From: Hirsutella rhossiliensis
Lineage: Eukaryota; Ascomycota; Sordariomycetes; Hypocreales; Ophiocordycipitaceae
Length of the DNA stretch: 64,000 nucleotides
Direction of reading: 5' to 3'
Assembly (NCBI RefSeq): GCF_020360975.1
Contig: NW_025408672.1
Coordinates: 2,542,001-2,606,000, forward strand
Positions 1-9,230 of the stretch are shown here, one piece after another. A program made the position numbers and the translations under genes. The notes under the pieces were generated by a model that ran no database searches, was not told the DNA's origin, and was given only the letters and a program-made list of their open reading frames with translations. Position 1 is the stretch's first letter. Each line of letters begins with the position of its first letter.

Positions 1-520
1 TCGAAGGCCCTAGAGCTCGTATGGGTCTCGTCAAGAGCGGTGCCGAGACTCCTACGGGTTCAACATGATATCCGTGCGTGAGGGAGAACGGGCTGAGACC
101 TGTGGAGGTACAGTTGCGACTGTTGATGCCAGATGGCAATCGTGGCCGCAGGCAATAGCTCGTCCTAGTTACATGTATTCTGCGCATACGTCGCGAATAT
201 GCGAATGAACCGCCCGACCTCTTGATTGGCTCTCTCCGTCGCACAATCTGTCTCGGGATGCCACGCTGTCGATAGTCTCTGCCTGATTCGTAACAGCTCG
301 AATGGCGTCTCCAAATGATGCTTCGGCCCCATACATCAAAGTTCTTCACGAACTGTCGTACGTCCGCATCCAGACCCAGCCAATAGAACCTTGGACTCAA
401 CAAAGTCTTTGGCGTGTCCCGGCCAGGGTGCCCTGTGAGTGCCGAGTCGTGCGTCTCCTGCATGTGCCGTATGCGTAGGGATTGACTCAATCTCTGCCCG
501 AAGTTGTGATGATGATAGAT
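1..520 (-). pseudogene. Ty3/gypsy retrotransposon integrase remnant
   Basis: Read on the minus strand, about 500-310 encodes the H2C2-type zinc-binding region that precedes retroviral-type integrases (HDSALTGHPGRD, then FYWLGLDADVRQFVKN), and about 300-190 encodes the end of the integrase core (RQRLSTAWHPETD..TERANQEV). After a frame change, about 120-60 encodes the LSPFSLTHGYHVEP block typical of fungal gypsy elements. The copy is dead. Both cysteines of the zinc knuckle are replaced (the family CDxC reads F-D-V-W here), an in-frame TAG lies near 172, the frame shifts near 125, and most of the catalytic core between the zinc region and the HPETD block is missing. Upstream coding to about 800 is possibly the linker or gag side but is not recognisable. 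The element runs off the left edge, so no LTR is visible. Confidence 0.8.
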
Positions 521-800
521 GAAGCATTATGCCCACTGCTCTCTCGCCCCAAGGCATGACTTCAATGTTCCTTGACGATATAGGTCACAATGTACCCCTG
601 TCGCGGCCCGAAGACCTTGACAAGTAGCTGCCACGCCTGCTTGATGTCAGGCTCGGCTTTGGCGTATATACTTCGTACATGTAACATGCCGTCCCGGCTG
701 GAGTCAACATGAAGCTGATCGTTTCCCGCCCTCGGGACTCCTTCATCTACTTCTTCTGCTGTGGTTGCCACGGCGGCAGGATTGTCGGGCTGTTGTTCCA

Positions 801-1566
801 GGGCGCTGTTGGTGTCGTTTGAGCGGCCCCTTGGCCCCCTTGCCGCCGCCTCTCCGCCGCACCCTCTCCCCCCCCCTTACCTGGCGTTGTTGACGTCATT
901 AGTGCCGTCCCATATGAAGGCACTGCTGCTGCTATGCTTGGGGGGAAGCATTGTCTAGGCCTCCCTCGTTATCTGTGATGATGACACAAAGCTCCAGGAC
1001 CCCAATCTCTCGCCGTATGTCGTCGGGGCGCCTGCAAAGCCACGGATAGCCCACTTCCTTCTCTGTAACGCTGAGGTCAAGGCCGAAGTTGGCTACTCGT
1101 ACTTACCTTATATAGTCAAGGGACTGTTGGGCTGCAAGGCCGTAAGGTCAGGGAGGGGCATAGCTCTCAGCCGCAGCGGGGTGATCCCTCCCCTCAATCA
1201 TCATCAATCTTTATGATCCGTTCTGATAATCAATCAATCAATCGAGTCTCTCTATCAATTGCCCATTCAGGAACTCCTATGACTGCCTCTCTGCTGCGTC
1301 GGAAGGTAACAGAAACCCGAGTTTCTGTCACCAACTAACCTACCTAGGTAGTTTTCACCTTGGCAGACACCCCCGGTTCTTGAGGATTTCGATTCATCAT
1401 CTTGTATACATGTATTCAGCTGGGAATGTCCAACTTGACACGTCAATTCACATTGGACACATACATGTAATTAGGGGCTAATATTGATACGGGGGTTTTA
1501 AAGCCGACACTTCCCGCGCTGGACGTTCCCGTACACTTGACATTCAACACACTCGACGGCAAGATC
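801..1566. other. Non-coding stretch upstream of the sugar dehydrogenase
   Basis: No gene is recognised. The left part may still belong to the decayed retroelement. The right part (about 1200-1566) is AT-richer, contains the repeats ATCAATCAATCAATC and CTACCTAGGTAG, and presumably holds the promoter of the dehydrogenase that starts at 1567. Confidence 0.4.
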
Positions 1567-2937
1567 ATGACTGCCGCTTCTTCCTCCGCCCCCCACAGAA
1601 CCACCTATCCGTGGCCCAACGCCCCAGACATGGCCCCGGTGGGCTTTACGCCCGAGGCGCTCGACACCGTCTGCTACATGTACCCACATGCAGCCAGCCG
1701 TCGTCAGCCACAATATGAAGTCGAGCACGAGGATCGGCATCTCAACATGCTCCTAGAGCCGCCTGCAACACCACTCGTTGCAGTCGTTGGGGTGGGGTAC
1801 GTTGGAGCATGCCTGGTTGAAGTCTTCTCACGGGAATACGACACGCTGGGTTACGACCTGTCTGAAACCCGCATTAACAACCTGAAGCACGCCTTTTCCC
1901 CCAACTCACGAGTAGTCTTGACAGCCAACCCGCAGCATCTAGAGAAAGCCACGCACTACCTGATTTCGGTGCCCACGCCCCTTCTCCCCGACAAGAGCAT
2001 CGACTTGTCGTGCTTGCGCGATGCGGTCCAGACGGTGGCTGCTCACGCCCGCCGGGGGTCCACCATTGTGATAGAAAGCTCTGTTGCCCTCGGCACGACC
2101 AGGAGGCTGCTCGGCCCGTTGGCGAAGCACGGTCGTCATTACGCGGGAATGTCTCCTGAGGCACGTCTGGCCATGGGCCTGGGCTAACCAGACTCTGTTT
2201 GCTAACCGTGCCTACAAGCATGACAGCGCATTGACCCGGGCCGCGCGGAGCCACCTGCGCATGCCATACCAAAGGTGGTATCGGGCTTGGATGACGTGGT
2301 TCCTGGTTCTCTAGATAAGATTACGCAGCTATACGGCAGAGTCTTCCGACGTCTTGTTCCCGTATCGACCCCGGAAGTGGCAGAAATGACCAAACTGTAC
2401 GAAAATTGCCAGCGCATGATATGCCTCGCCTATGCCAATGAGATGGCCGACGCCTGCATGCCGTACAACATCAACCCATTTGAGGTATGCGCTGCTGCGT
2501 CGACGAAGCCATTCGGATATTTGCCCTTTACCCCGGGAGTCGGCGTCGGCGGCCCTTGCCTTCCAGTCAACCCCTACTATCTCCTCTCGACCTGTCCATT
2601 CCCCCTTTTGCGTGCCGCCAGCGAGACCATGTCACGCCGGCCTGCCAACATGGCCAAGCGGGCGATTCGGCAACTCATGGTCGGGCGATTCAACAAGACC
2701 AAGCCTCGGGTGCTCGTGGTCGGGGTGGCGTATAAGGCTGGACAACCAACCATTACCAACTCGCCGGGCCTGGACCTCATCCGCCATCTCTCAACGGGTA
2801 CCCGAGTTGTCTTCGCGGACCCGCTGGTGTCACAGCACAGAGTACATCAGGTACAGCGCCTCGAGGACAGCGCCTGGAACCGGGAGAGCCTTTTGGACAA
2901 GATCAAAGATGTCGCTATTGAATGGTGGTGTAAATAA
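1567..2937 (+). CDS. UDP-glucose/GDP-mannose dehydrogenase family protein
   Basis: The predicted protein has 434 residues from exons 1567-2160 and 2227-2937. It is an NAD-dependent nucleotide-sugar 6-dehydrogenase: such enzymes oxidise the C6 hydroxyl of a UDP- or GDP-sugar in two steps to a uronate. Visible parts are the Rossmann loop GVGYVG (residues 75-80), the central-domain signature with Lys254 and Asn258 (EMTKLYENCQR), and the catalytic-cysteine loop GVGVGGPCLPVN with Cys309. The usual Asp four residues after the Cys is Asn313. The intron (2161-2226, 66 nt) must start with GC to restore SPE-RIDPGR; it has a GCTAAC branch site and a CAG end. The 3' end (after NRESLL, about residue 418) fits family members poorly and may be altered. 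ATG 1567 is the first in-frame ATG. The substrate cannot be told from sequence. No partner glycosyltransferase lies nearby. Confidence 0.8.
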
Positions 2938-3782
2938 AAACATGATGAAATGCGGTCGAACCAAGATGGTGAGACGGCTAATAACCAGCAGCTTGTAAGC
3001 GCCACCGGTTCAGTTACTGGAAACCCACACCAGTGGTGTGAGGGTTTCGTATCGAGATCAAGCTGAGCAATGTTCTCCAAGGCAAGGGTTGGTTGAAGAA
3101 GCAGCATACGTCGGTTCTAGATACCAGACGTAGCGCAAGGAAGCAAGAGAAAGACACCATGTGGCTTCATCGCGCGAAGGACAAAAGTAGCCATGTCACG
3201 TGATGGCGCGCGTGACATCCTTGGCGCTCAGGTCCGTGACAAGGGGCATGCTGGCGCCGACTTGAGCTGCTGGCATGCCCGATGCGTCCCACCACTGGTT
3301 ACCAGCAGGCAACAGTGGGCCTTGCACTCCACCATCTGCTTCGGGGGGAGAGCACTCCACTGTCGGGGGGCTTGGCCTAACCATGTTGCCCTATGGCTGA
3401 GTCCTTGGCCCCCCCCCAACGCGCATTTGATGGCCGGGAACGCCGACGCCGAGAGTTTCAAAGGCTTCAAAGAGAAAGGATGCATGGTTTCGGCCTGTGC
3501 CCGGTGGGATTCGAGTCTCCTTTGGAAAGCCGGGACACATCCACGAAGCTGCTGCTTATTATCGAGCCTACCTACTAAAAGTGAAGAAAGGCACAGGCGC
3601 CCAAAGGATAAGGTCGGCGAATAACCACGTTCGCGAGGGTAAACCCCTTCTTCCCAGTCAAATACAATTGTATACTCTCTGCGTCAGCCCTACTACTTGC
3701 CCAAGACCAAATCTCTATTTGGCCACACCCATACGACGCGACTCCCACTCGGGTGGGACCCGATTCATCTAATGACTCTACT
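2938..3782. other. Non-coding or unrecognised stretch
   Basis: Short ORFs exist on both strands (the longest about 140 codons at 3193-3624, + strand), but none shows a recognisable domain or convincing splice structure. The missing 5' exon of the metalloprotease that follows should lie here if the gene was once complete; I could not identify it. Confidence 0.35.
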
Positions 3783-4706
3783 GTACTCATGCTTTACCTA
3801 GCCCATCTTTATCTATATTTCCATTCCGAACCTGGCCTGACGAAAGCTTCGTCAGTGTAAGCAAGCCCTTTCTATTGTGATTGAGGGTATACTTACTGAC
3901 TCTTTTGGCAGAATGACACCATCAACAAACAGATGGAGGTTCTCAACCGAATATATCGTCCTGCCAACGTCCATTTTACCCTCAGTAACATCAGTCGAAC
4001 AGCCAATCCTAAATGGACCGTAGGTGAGGACGAGATTGGAATGAAGAAGGAGCTACGAAGAGGCGACTTCTCCAGCTTTAACCTATATTTCGTTAGTTAC
4101 CTTCACAGGGAGGCGCCGAAATTCAAGGCCGAGCTTCCTTCCCCTGGTATTTTAGCACCGATGGTTCTCCCCGTCTTCCAAATGAAACCGAAGTCATACT
4201 GGATGGTGCCTGCGTACTAGCATCCACTGCTCCTGGTAGCCCTGGGATTTTTACCGATTTGGGAATGACTGCTGTCCACGAGGCGGGCCACTGGCTGAGC
4301 CTTCTTCACCCCTTTTATGACGCGTCTCCCGGTCGGCACCCCTGCGATTCAAATGTCGACTTGCTCCCCGACACACCTCCTCAAGCTGCCGTTACCTATG
4401 GATGTGAAGCCGCGAAATTGAGGTGTTCTGCCACGGGTTGCGTCCCAGAACTCGTGTCGGGGGAAGGTTTTCAAGCTAATACCTGCATTGACGTTCATGG
4501 CCCTGATCCTGTGAACAATATTACGACTTATAATTTCGAGTAAGTGGTCATCGGTAGAACCCGTTACACATCGGCATTTGACTGGCATTGCTTAAAGCGC
4601 TTGCAGGAATGAGATTACGACTGGCCAGATCATGCGAATACACCAGGCCTTTCATTATTTTCGTGCCAAGAAAGTTCTTCCTGACAACGGCCCCGTGAGT
4701 CAATAA
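3783..4706 (+). pseudogene. M43-type (pappalysin-like) secreted metalloprotease, frameshifted
   Basis: Three exon pieces are visible: up to 3856 (ending ESFVS), 3912-4539 and 4607-4706, with introns 3857-3911 (GTAAGC..CAG) and 4540-4606 (GTAAGT..CAG). The middle piece encodes an N-terminal segment (NDTINKQMEVLNRIY..), then the zinc motif HEAGHWLSLLH of family M43B, a calcium/disulfide-rich loop (PDTPPQ, several Cys) and DPVNNITTY in place of the family's Met-turn. The last exon encodes TTGQIMRIHQAFHYFR, the usual C-terminal end. Secreted enzymes of this family degrade proteins outside the cell in many insect- and plant-associated fungi. Here the frame is lost at about 4127, where AAGGCC reads as AAGGGCC minus one G. 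The conserved Met of the Met-turn is not seen. No signal peptide or start codon could be found upstream, so the gene also appears 5'-truncated. Confidence 0.7.
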
Positions 4707-4859
4707 GGGTCTCCGATTTGACGATCCTGCGGATTGCCTCGGAAAGGAAGCATAGTTATGGGTGGAGAACTATTACGGCGGGTTACTATGTCCGAGCCTT
4801 CGATCTTTGTATGCAATTATTCCGTTAGATTAAAAAATGCCGCCTATTGCCAGAGCTCA

Positions 4860-5000
4860 TAATAGTCCAGACCATTAAGAGGACTAATAGTCCAAACTGC
4901 AGTCCAGACCGGTAGTCCATGGACTAATGGTCCTGTACATGTCTCTCGCACTGGACTGGCGGTCCGGTCTACGTCCGTCGGACCAGACTGATGATTCAGT
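4860..5000. repeat. Cluster of AGTCC/GGACT pentamers
   Basis: Within about 140 bp the pentamer AGTCC and its complement GGACT recur many times (AGTCCAGACC, GAGGACTAATAGTCC, GTAGTCCATGGACTAATGG, ACTGGACTGG), giving many short overlapping inverted repeats. It lies at the downstream edge of the Helitron relic on the minus strand. The 4707-4859 stretch before it shows nothing else. Confidence 0.55.
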
Positions 5001-5019
5001 CTGCTTTCTGCCAGGCAGG

Positions 5020-5420
5020 CGTCGGCGTGCTCTGCGGCCGTTGAGTGGTTTGCATCCTCAGACTTGGAGCAGTATTTGGCCGCGTAATCGATTACCTGCT
5101 GTAGACTCGTGTAGGGCGTAACATGTACATTGGCTAGCCACGCAACGGTAAGCAAGCGCTTGTAGTGGTTAATCTAGCTGGCCATCGTTCTGCTCGCCCC
5201 TAAATCTCCAGCGCTTAGAGTAAAGAACCTTGTCAAGGGAGACTAGCAGGCGCTGGCCGTAAAGAAGTCTAAAGGGCACTTTACCCTGCTTGGTATGCTT
5301 ATTAAGCTGCATATGGTAGTTATCACAGCGGTAGCGTTACATACGGTTGACTACCATCGATAGGAACTAAACGGTGAGGGGCTGCTCTAGTATATTACCA
5401 ACTAAGGGATCCTCTTCCCT
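5020..5420 (-). pseudogene. Helitron Rep/helicase-like domain relic
   Basis: The minus-strand translation, with two frame changes near 5335 and 5163, gives a string of blocks known from fungal Helitron proteins: APHRLVPIDGSQPYV, then YRCDNYHMQLNK, then RWRFRGEQNDGQLD, then NHYKRLLTVAWLANVHVTP and QQVIDYAAKYCSKSE. The last two match the helitron-like N-terminal (Rep) domain well. Helitrons move by rolling-circle replication with this Rep-helicase protein. This copy is only a fragment with stops and frameshifts. The pogo element at 5559-9228 separates it from whatever lay upstream. No Helitron 5'-TC or 3'-CTRR hairpin end was identified. Confidence 0.65.
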
Positions 5421-5558
5421 GGGTACCTATCTATATTCGCTAAGACTCTAGGTTGATAGCAGATATATAATATCCCTAGATTTAGGCGAGTCACTCCTTG
5501 GCCTTATTATTATTATAATCCAAGTCTAGGTGGTCACTTACTGATATAGGCCATAGTA

Positions 5559-5604
5559 CCATGCCCCACCCCCCTTTCGGTAACACCCACCTTTCGGTAG
5601 CGCA
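5559..5604 (+). repeat. Left terminal inverted repeat, pogo copy 1
   Basis: The 46-bp sequence is identical to the reverse complement of 9183-9228. It contains a C-rich tract and two CTTTCGGTA motifs. Confidence 0.93.
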
Positions 5605-7364
5605 ATTGAAAAATTCTCCACCAAAAGTCTACCATTTGAACTACATGAAATATGATCAGAACTTAACATTATAAACACAAAAAATATATCATTCCGTAGA
5701 GAAATGGACGCTCTTATATGTACCGGCGCTTTTTACCATTCGCCCGGATCTGGTGGTGACTGGAAGGGCTTCGTGCCACCTTGACTTCAATCACTGAAGC
5801 TGTCTCCACCTCTGAGACCGCCTCCTCCTCTGTGTCAGAATTCAGCACAACGGCTATCTCTGGCTTTTAATTTGGGAATGGCTTCCTCAGCCACCAAAGC
5901 TTCACTGAGAGTCATGAACCGTCTGTTCGGGTTCGGAATTGCTCTCCTCTTCTTGCCTCTCTGCAGCCGGGCCACTTCTTCCTCTAGCTTCGCGATTCTG
6001 TTGCTGTGCTCGGCAAGCGTCTGTTCTTGGGCTTCAAAGCCTCTAGCTATCACGGCGTATCGTCTCCGGGTGCCAGGAGTCTTGTTCTTTCCGAAATCGC
6101 GAATCTGGCGGCTGTTTCTTGGCGTATCATCAGAACCCAAAATGGCGCGGACTTTGGAGACGTCTCTACAATGTCCGCGTGAATTTCTGGATGCCGCAAT
6201 GCCTTGGATCGTGAGATCGGCCAATTCCCAGTGACCCTCCAGCCGGACAATATATTCTTTGCCGTCATTCCAACCTCGCGCGCTTTAGCATATGCCCGTA
6301 TAAAATTGACCTTATGAACAGGCGCAGAATCGGTCAAACAGGTCAATTTCTGAAGTTCTTTCCGGTAAGCTGCCTTGGAGGCATTGAATACACCGTTATC
6401 TAACGGCTGGAGGCCATGAGAGCAGTGGGCAGGAAGGTAACAGCAATAAACGTTGTTCAAAAAGCATGTGGCCATCCATGCATCCTGGTCTCGGTTAACA
6501 GTAATTCCTACAGAGGTGGATAAAGAAACGCACCGTTGCATGACTTCCATGTCCATCTAATATGATCAGTCTAGCATCTGAGGCATCGGCTGGTCGCGTC
6601 TGGGGCAAATAGACCCTCTCAAGCCACTCAATAGCGATATGGTTGTCCGTCCATCCGTTGGGCGACGTTATGTAATGCCAGTCGGCTATTTTGCCGAATT
6701 CCGTCAAGAACCACTGTTTCTGAAGCTCTTTGCCCTTAAAGATAATGCCAGGGTAAGGACACGGCCGTCCGCGGTGATAGCTTCAATAAATGAGGTCCAG
6801 TTGCGGGACTGTGGCCCTTTCAGAAGGGCCTTCCGTTTTGGGTCTGCACTCCCAACCACAAGACTATCCAAACCTGGCAAAAAGAGTCTGGTTAGTAAAA
6901 GTAATGAAAGACAAGCCAAATACTCACCAAAGCCAGACATAATACCGCCTTCGTCAACATTCACGGTATTTTCTGGTTTAATCCATCCATACTCCTTTTC
7001 CCTGATATCGAAGAACCAGTGAACCGCCCGAGGCGTAAAAGCATTAAATCGGTTAGCTTCCTGACGTCTCCCACGCTTGTTCTTGATGTCCGGATGGCGA
7101 TTGATGAATTTAGAGACCCAGTTGCGCCCCACTGTCCGCTCGTTGTTCAGTTGCTTTATAAGAGCCTCCACACATGCGGATCTGACTGTGGAGGGAGCAT
7201 AGCCGAGAGACTCTTGGCGGAGGATCCAAGAAACCAAGCGAGCTTCCTGAGACTTACTCAAGAGTTGACGAGGCTGGATCTGATCAGCCAGGGCTACCTG
7301 GCCTTTGAGTCTGTCGGAAATAGACTGCTGAGGTATGTCATACTTTTGGGCGGCGCGGTACTGC

Positions 7365-8858
7365 GACAAGCCCAGGGTGGTTTTCCATACATGGAAAGGC
7401 CTGCAATCGATAATCGGTATCGGCCCCACATTTATTGCAAGTATTGCAATACACCTTTCCATACTTGGTCCGTGCACGACGACAAAATGTCACTGAAGAC
7501 ACCTTCGACAAGATGGACAAATTCACACCATATGGTGAATTAAAAATACGAAGTAATTGATTGAGCTCAATGATAATGTCCAAAAAGAGAGGGTAGGCAA
7601 ATCTTACGTGTTTTGTTCCAAGACGAGGAGGGAAATCAGACGGGAATTTGCACGAATTCTCACGCCACGGTCACGCCACCGCCCCTTCCCTCTTCAAGAC
7701 ATTGTTCTTCACCCAATGCTTCAACCAATTCTCCTTTTCAATTTGGTCCGCATCCAATTGTGCCCTTTCCCAGGAGATCGTACGACGAGCCCTGAAAACA
7801 CCTGTTCCGGCTCGTCGCTCATCGCTGGCATTGATAGGATGTCTATTGCCATTCGTGATAACTTCGGCCGTCGGTTCCTATGTCGCTCTTGAAGCCACCA
7901 TGATAAAGCAGTTGTTGGCGCAATCTCATATGGATCACCTGAGATGTAATCTTCATACTCGTCTTGACTTGTAGGTCGAGCACAATTCTGCAGATTTCTT
8001 GAAATACGATCAAATGCATCAAGGCCATTGTCTTCTTCTTCGTCCAGTACATGATACGAAATTGTACCGTCGTTTGTATTTCGGTAAGAGTAGCAAAGGT
8101 CTTTGACCCGTTTGAAAGCAGTTTTATGCCACTTCTTCTAATTTGAGTGGATGTACGTCGTGCGATAGCTTGGATGAAGGACCAAAGAAGCGGCGTAATA
8201 GGGCGAATTCTCTTTATTGATAATTTCTTGGTCAAGGTAGCCTTTGAAGACACGGCCCAGATCCCACGCTTGCCCGTAGAGTTGATCAAATCCTTCGATG
8301 ATGGACGGTTGAAGAGGAGATAAATTCTCTGCGACGTTGATGACATACTTTCTTGCCCTCAGGGTGTTTTCGAAAGCTGGCTGTGACAGAAGTACTGTAG
8401 GGATCATTCTGGGGACAATAAAGATAATATATGAGGCGGTTCCTGCCTTTGAACTCCGCTTCCCCTAACCCTTTTACTACCGGTACACTACTGCCAGATG
8501 AGCATGTTTTCATGATCCAAAAGCAGGTTTTTCTTGTCTTGGGAGATATAGACGCGAATGAATCCGAAGCAATGGATTCAGAATCGAAGAAACATAACTA
8601 ACACAGGCTCAGAATCCATTGTCGCCAGGTGATAATGGTATGCTGTGGGTTGGTGGTGAGGCTGATTTTGTGGATGTGCGGATTTGTAGCGGGGTTCCAG
8701 GCCCACAGCCCTGTAGGTAGCCCCTGTAGGAACCCTTGTTAGTGGCGTGGTTCAGCCAATAGTATGGAAATACATGGATCCATATCCATACCTATTCCAT
8801 GCCATTCATGGAAAGGGTATTTCCATATTTAGATATGGAAAACCACCCTGGACAAGCC
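7365..8858. mobile_element. hAT-family DNA transposon nested in the pogo element
   Basis: The element spans 7373-8850 (1478 bp) and ends in the inverted repeat CAGGGTGGTTTTCCATA / TATGGAAAACCACCCTG. It is flanked by an exact 8-bp target duplication GACAAGCC (7365-7372, 8851-8858), diagnostic for hAT. Subterminal TTTCCATA/TATGGAAA motifs recur near both ends, especially 8764-8840, and are candidate transposase-binding sites. At 1.5 kb it is about half the length of complete fungal hATs and so is an internally deleted copy. Confidence 0.92.
7630..8520 (-). pseudogene. hAT transposase C-terminal half
   Basis: Minus-strand translation gives the C-terminal part of a fungal hAT transposase. One block reads AGKYVINVAE-like sequence through SPYYAASLVLHPSYR (about 8407-8140). 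Then, after a frame change near 8130, comes YRNTNDGTISYHVLDEEED-like sequence, and then RRPKLSRMAIDILSMPAMSDEPEQVFSG, the dimerisation (hATC) domain. The frame is lost again at about 7791, where one G is missing before ARRTISWERAQLD, and the coding stops near 7668. The N-terminal BED zinc finger and the first catalytic residues are absent. It cannot encode an active enzyme. Confidence 0.78.
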
Positions 8859-9182
8859 GTTTTTTGTGACATCAATTATCGCATTAGCCATAATATCCTC
8901 CGTATAAATACTCCGAGGCCGCTTTAAGGTCATTTTGGTCATGTGGTGGAGGAATAACGAGAAGAATCATCGTCAGGAGGCGGAAGGAGATTAGGGGGTT
9001 GGATGGTAATTTCGCGTGCAAGGTACGCACAGGCCGCAGACCCCTGTACAAACATTCAACCATCGAAAAGTAGAATTCAATCAATCCACTATCTACTCCA
9101 AGTGACGGCTTGTGAATATCTTCAAAGCTGGCTGGAATCCGTGTAAGTGAAATTGATGGTTTTTGGTGGGGATATTTTCTAA

Positions 9183-9228
9183 TGCGCTACCGAAAGGTGG
9201 GTGTTACCGAAAGGGGGGTGGGGCATGG
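9183..9228 (-). repeat. Right terminal inverted repeat, pogo copy 1
   Basis: The 46-bp sequence is the exact reverse complement of 5559-5604 and is followed by the TA target duplication. Confidence 0.93.
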
Positions 9229-9230
9229 TA

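Larger units (their letters stand above)
5835..8942 (-). pseudogene. pogo/Fot1 DDE transposase, interrupted and frameshifted
   Basis: The gene begins at ATG 8942 (MTKMTLKRPRSIYTED). Order on the minus strand: a psq-type helix-turn-helix (ending QYRAAQKYDIPQQSIS), a CENP-B/Tc5-type DNA-binding domain, then the DDE domain with its three acids in NVDEGG, LDGHGSHA and QPLDNGVF, and a C-terminal coiled coil (EAQEQTLAEHSNRIAKLEEEV) before the stop at 5835. Introns are predicted at 6874-6927 (GTGAGT..CAG) and 6485-6533 (GTGCGT..CAG). It is broken three ways: the hAT element (7373-8850) splits the helix-turn-helix codons after NGLS; one base is missing in a C run near 6752; and one base is missing in a G run near 6137. 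Removing the hAT and one 8-bp target copy restores the frame exactly. The protein would have moved the element by cut-and-paste. Confidence 0.88.
5557..9230. mobile_element. pogo/Fot1-family DNA transposon (copy 1), with nested hAT
   Basis: Perfect 46-bp terminal inverted repeats lie at 5559-5604 and 9183-9228 and begin CCATGCCCCACCCCCCTTTC. They are flanked by TA target duplications (5557-5558, 9229-9230), the hallmark of Tc1/mariner-pogo elements. Without the nested hAT and one target copy the element is about 2.18 kb, normal for Fot1-type elements. It carries one transposase gene on the minus strand (8942 down to 5835). The perfect repeats suggest fairly recent arrival. It has landed in AT-rich DNA next to a Helitron relic. 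Confidence 0.93.

Noticed and set aside
2161..2274. Calling the sugar dehydrogenase a pseudogene because of stops at 2185 and 2203
   Set aside because: Both stops fall inside a 66-nt GC-AG intron whose removal restores a conserved motif.
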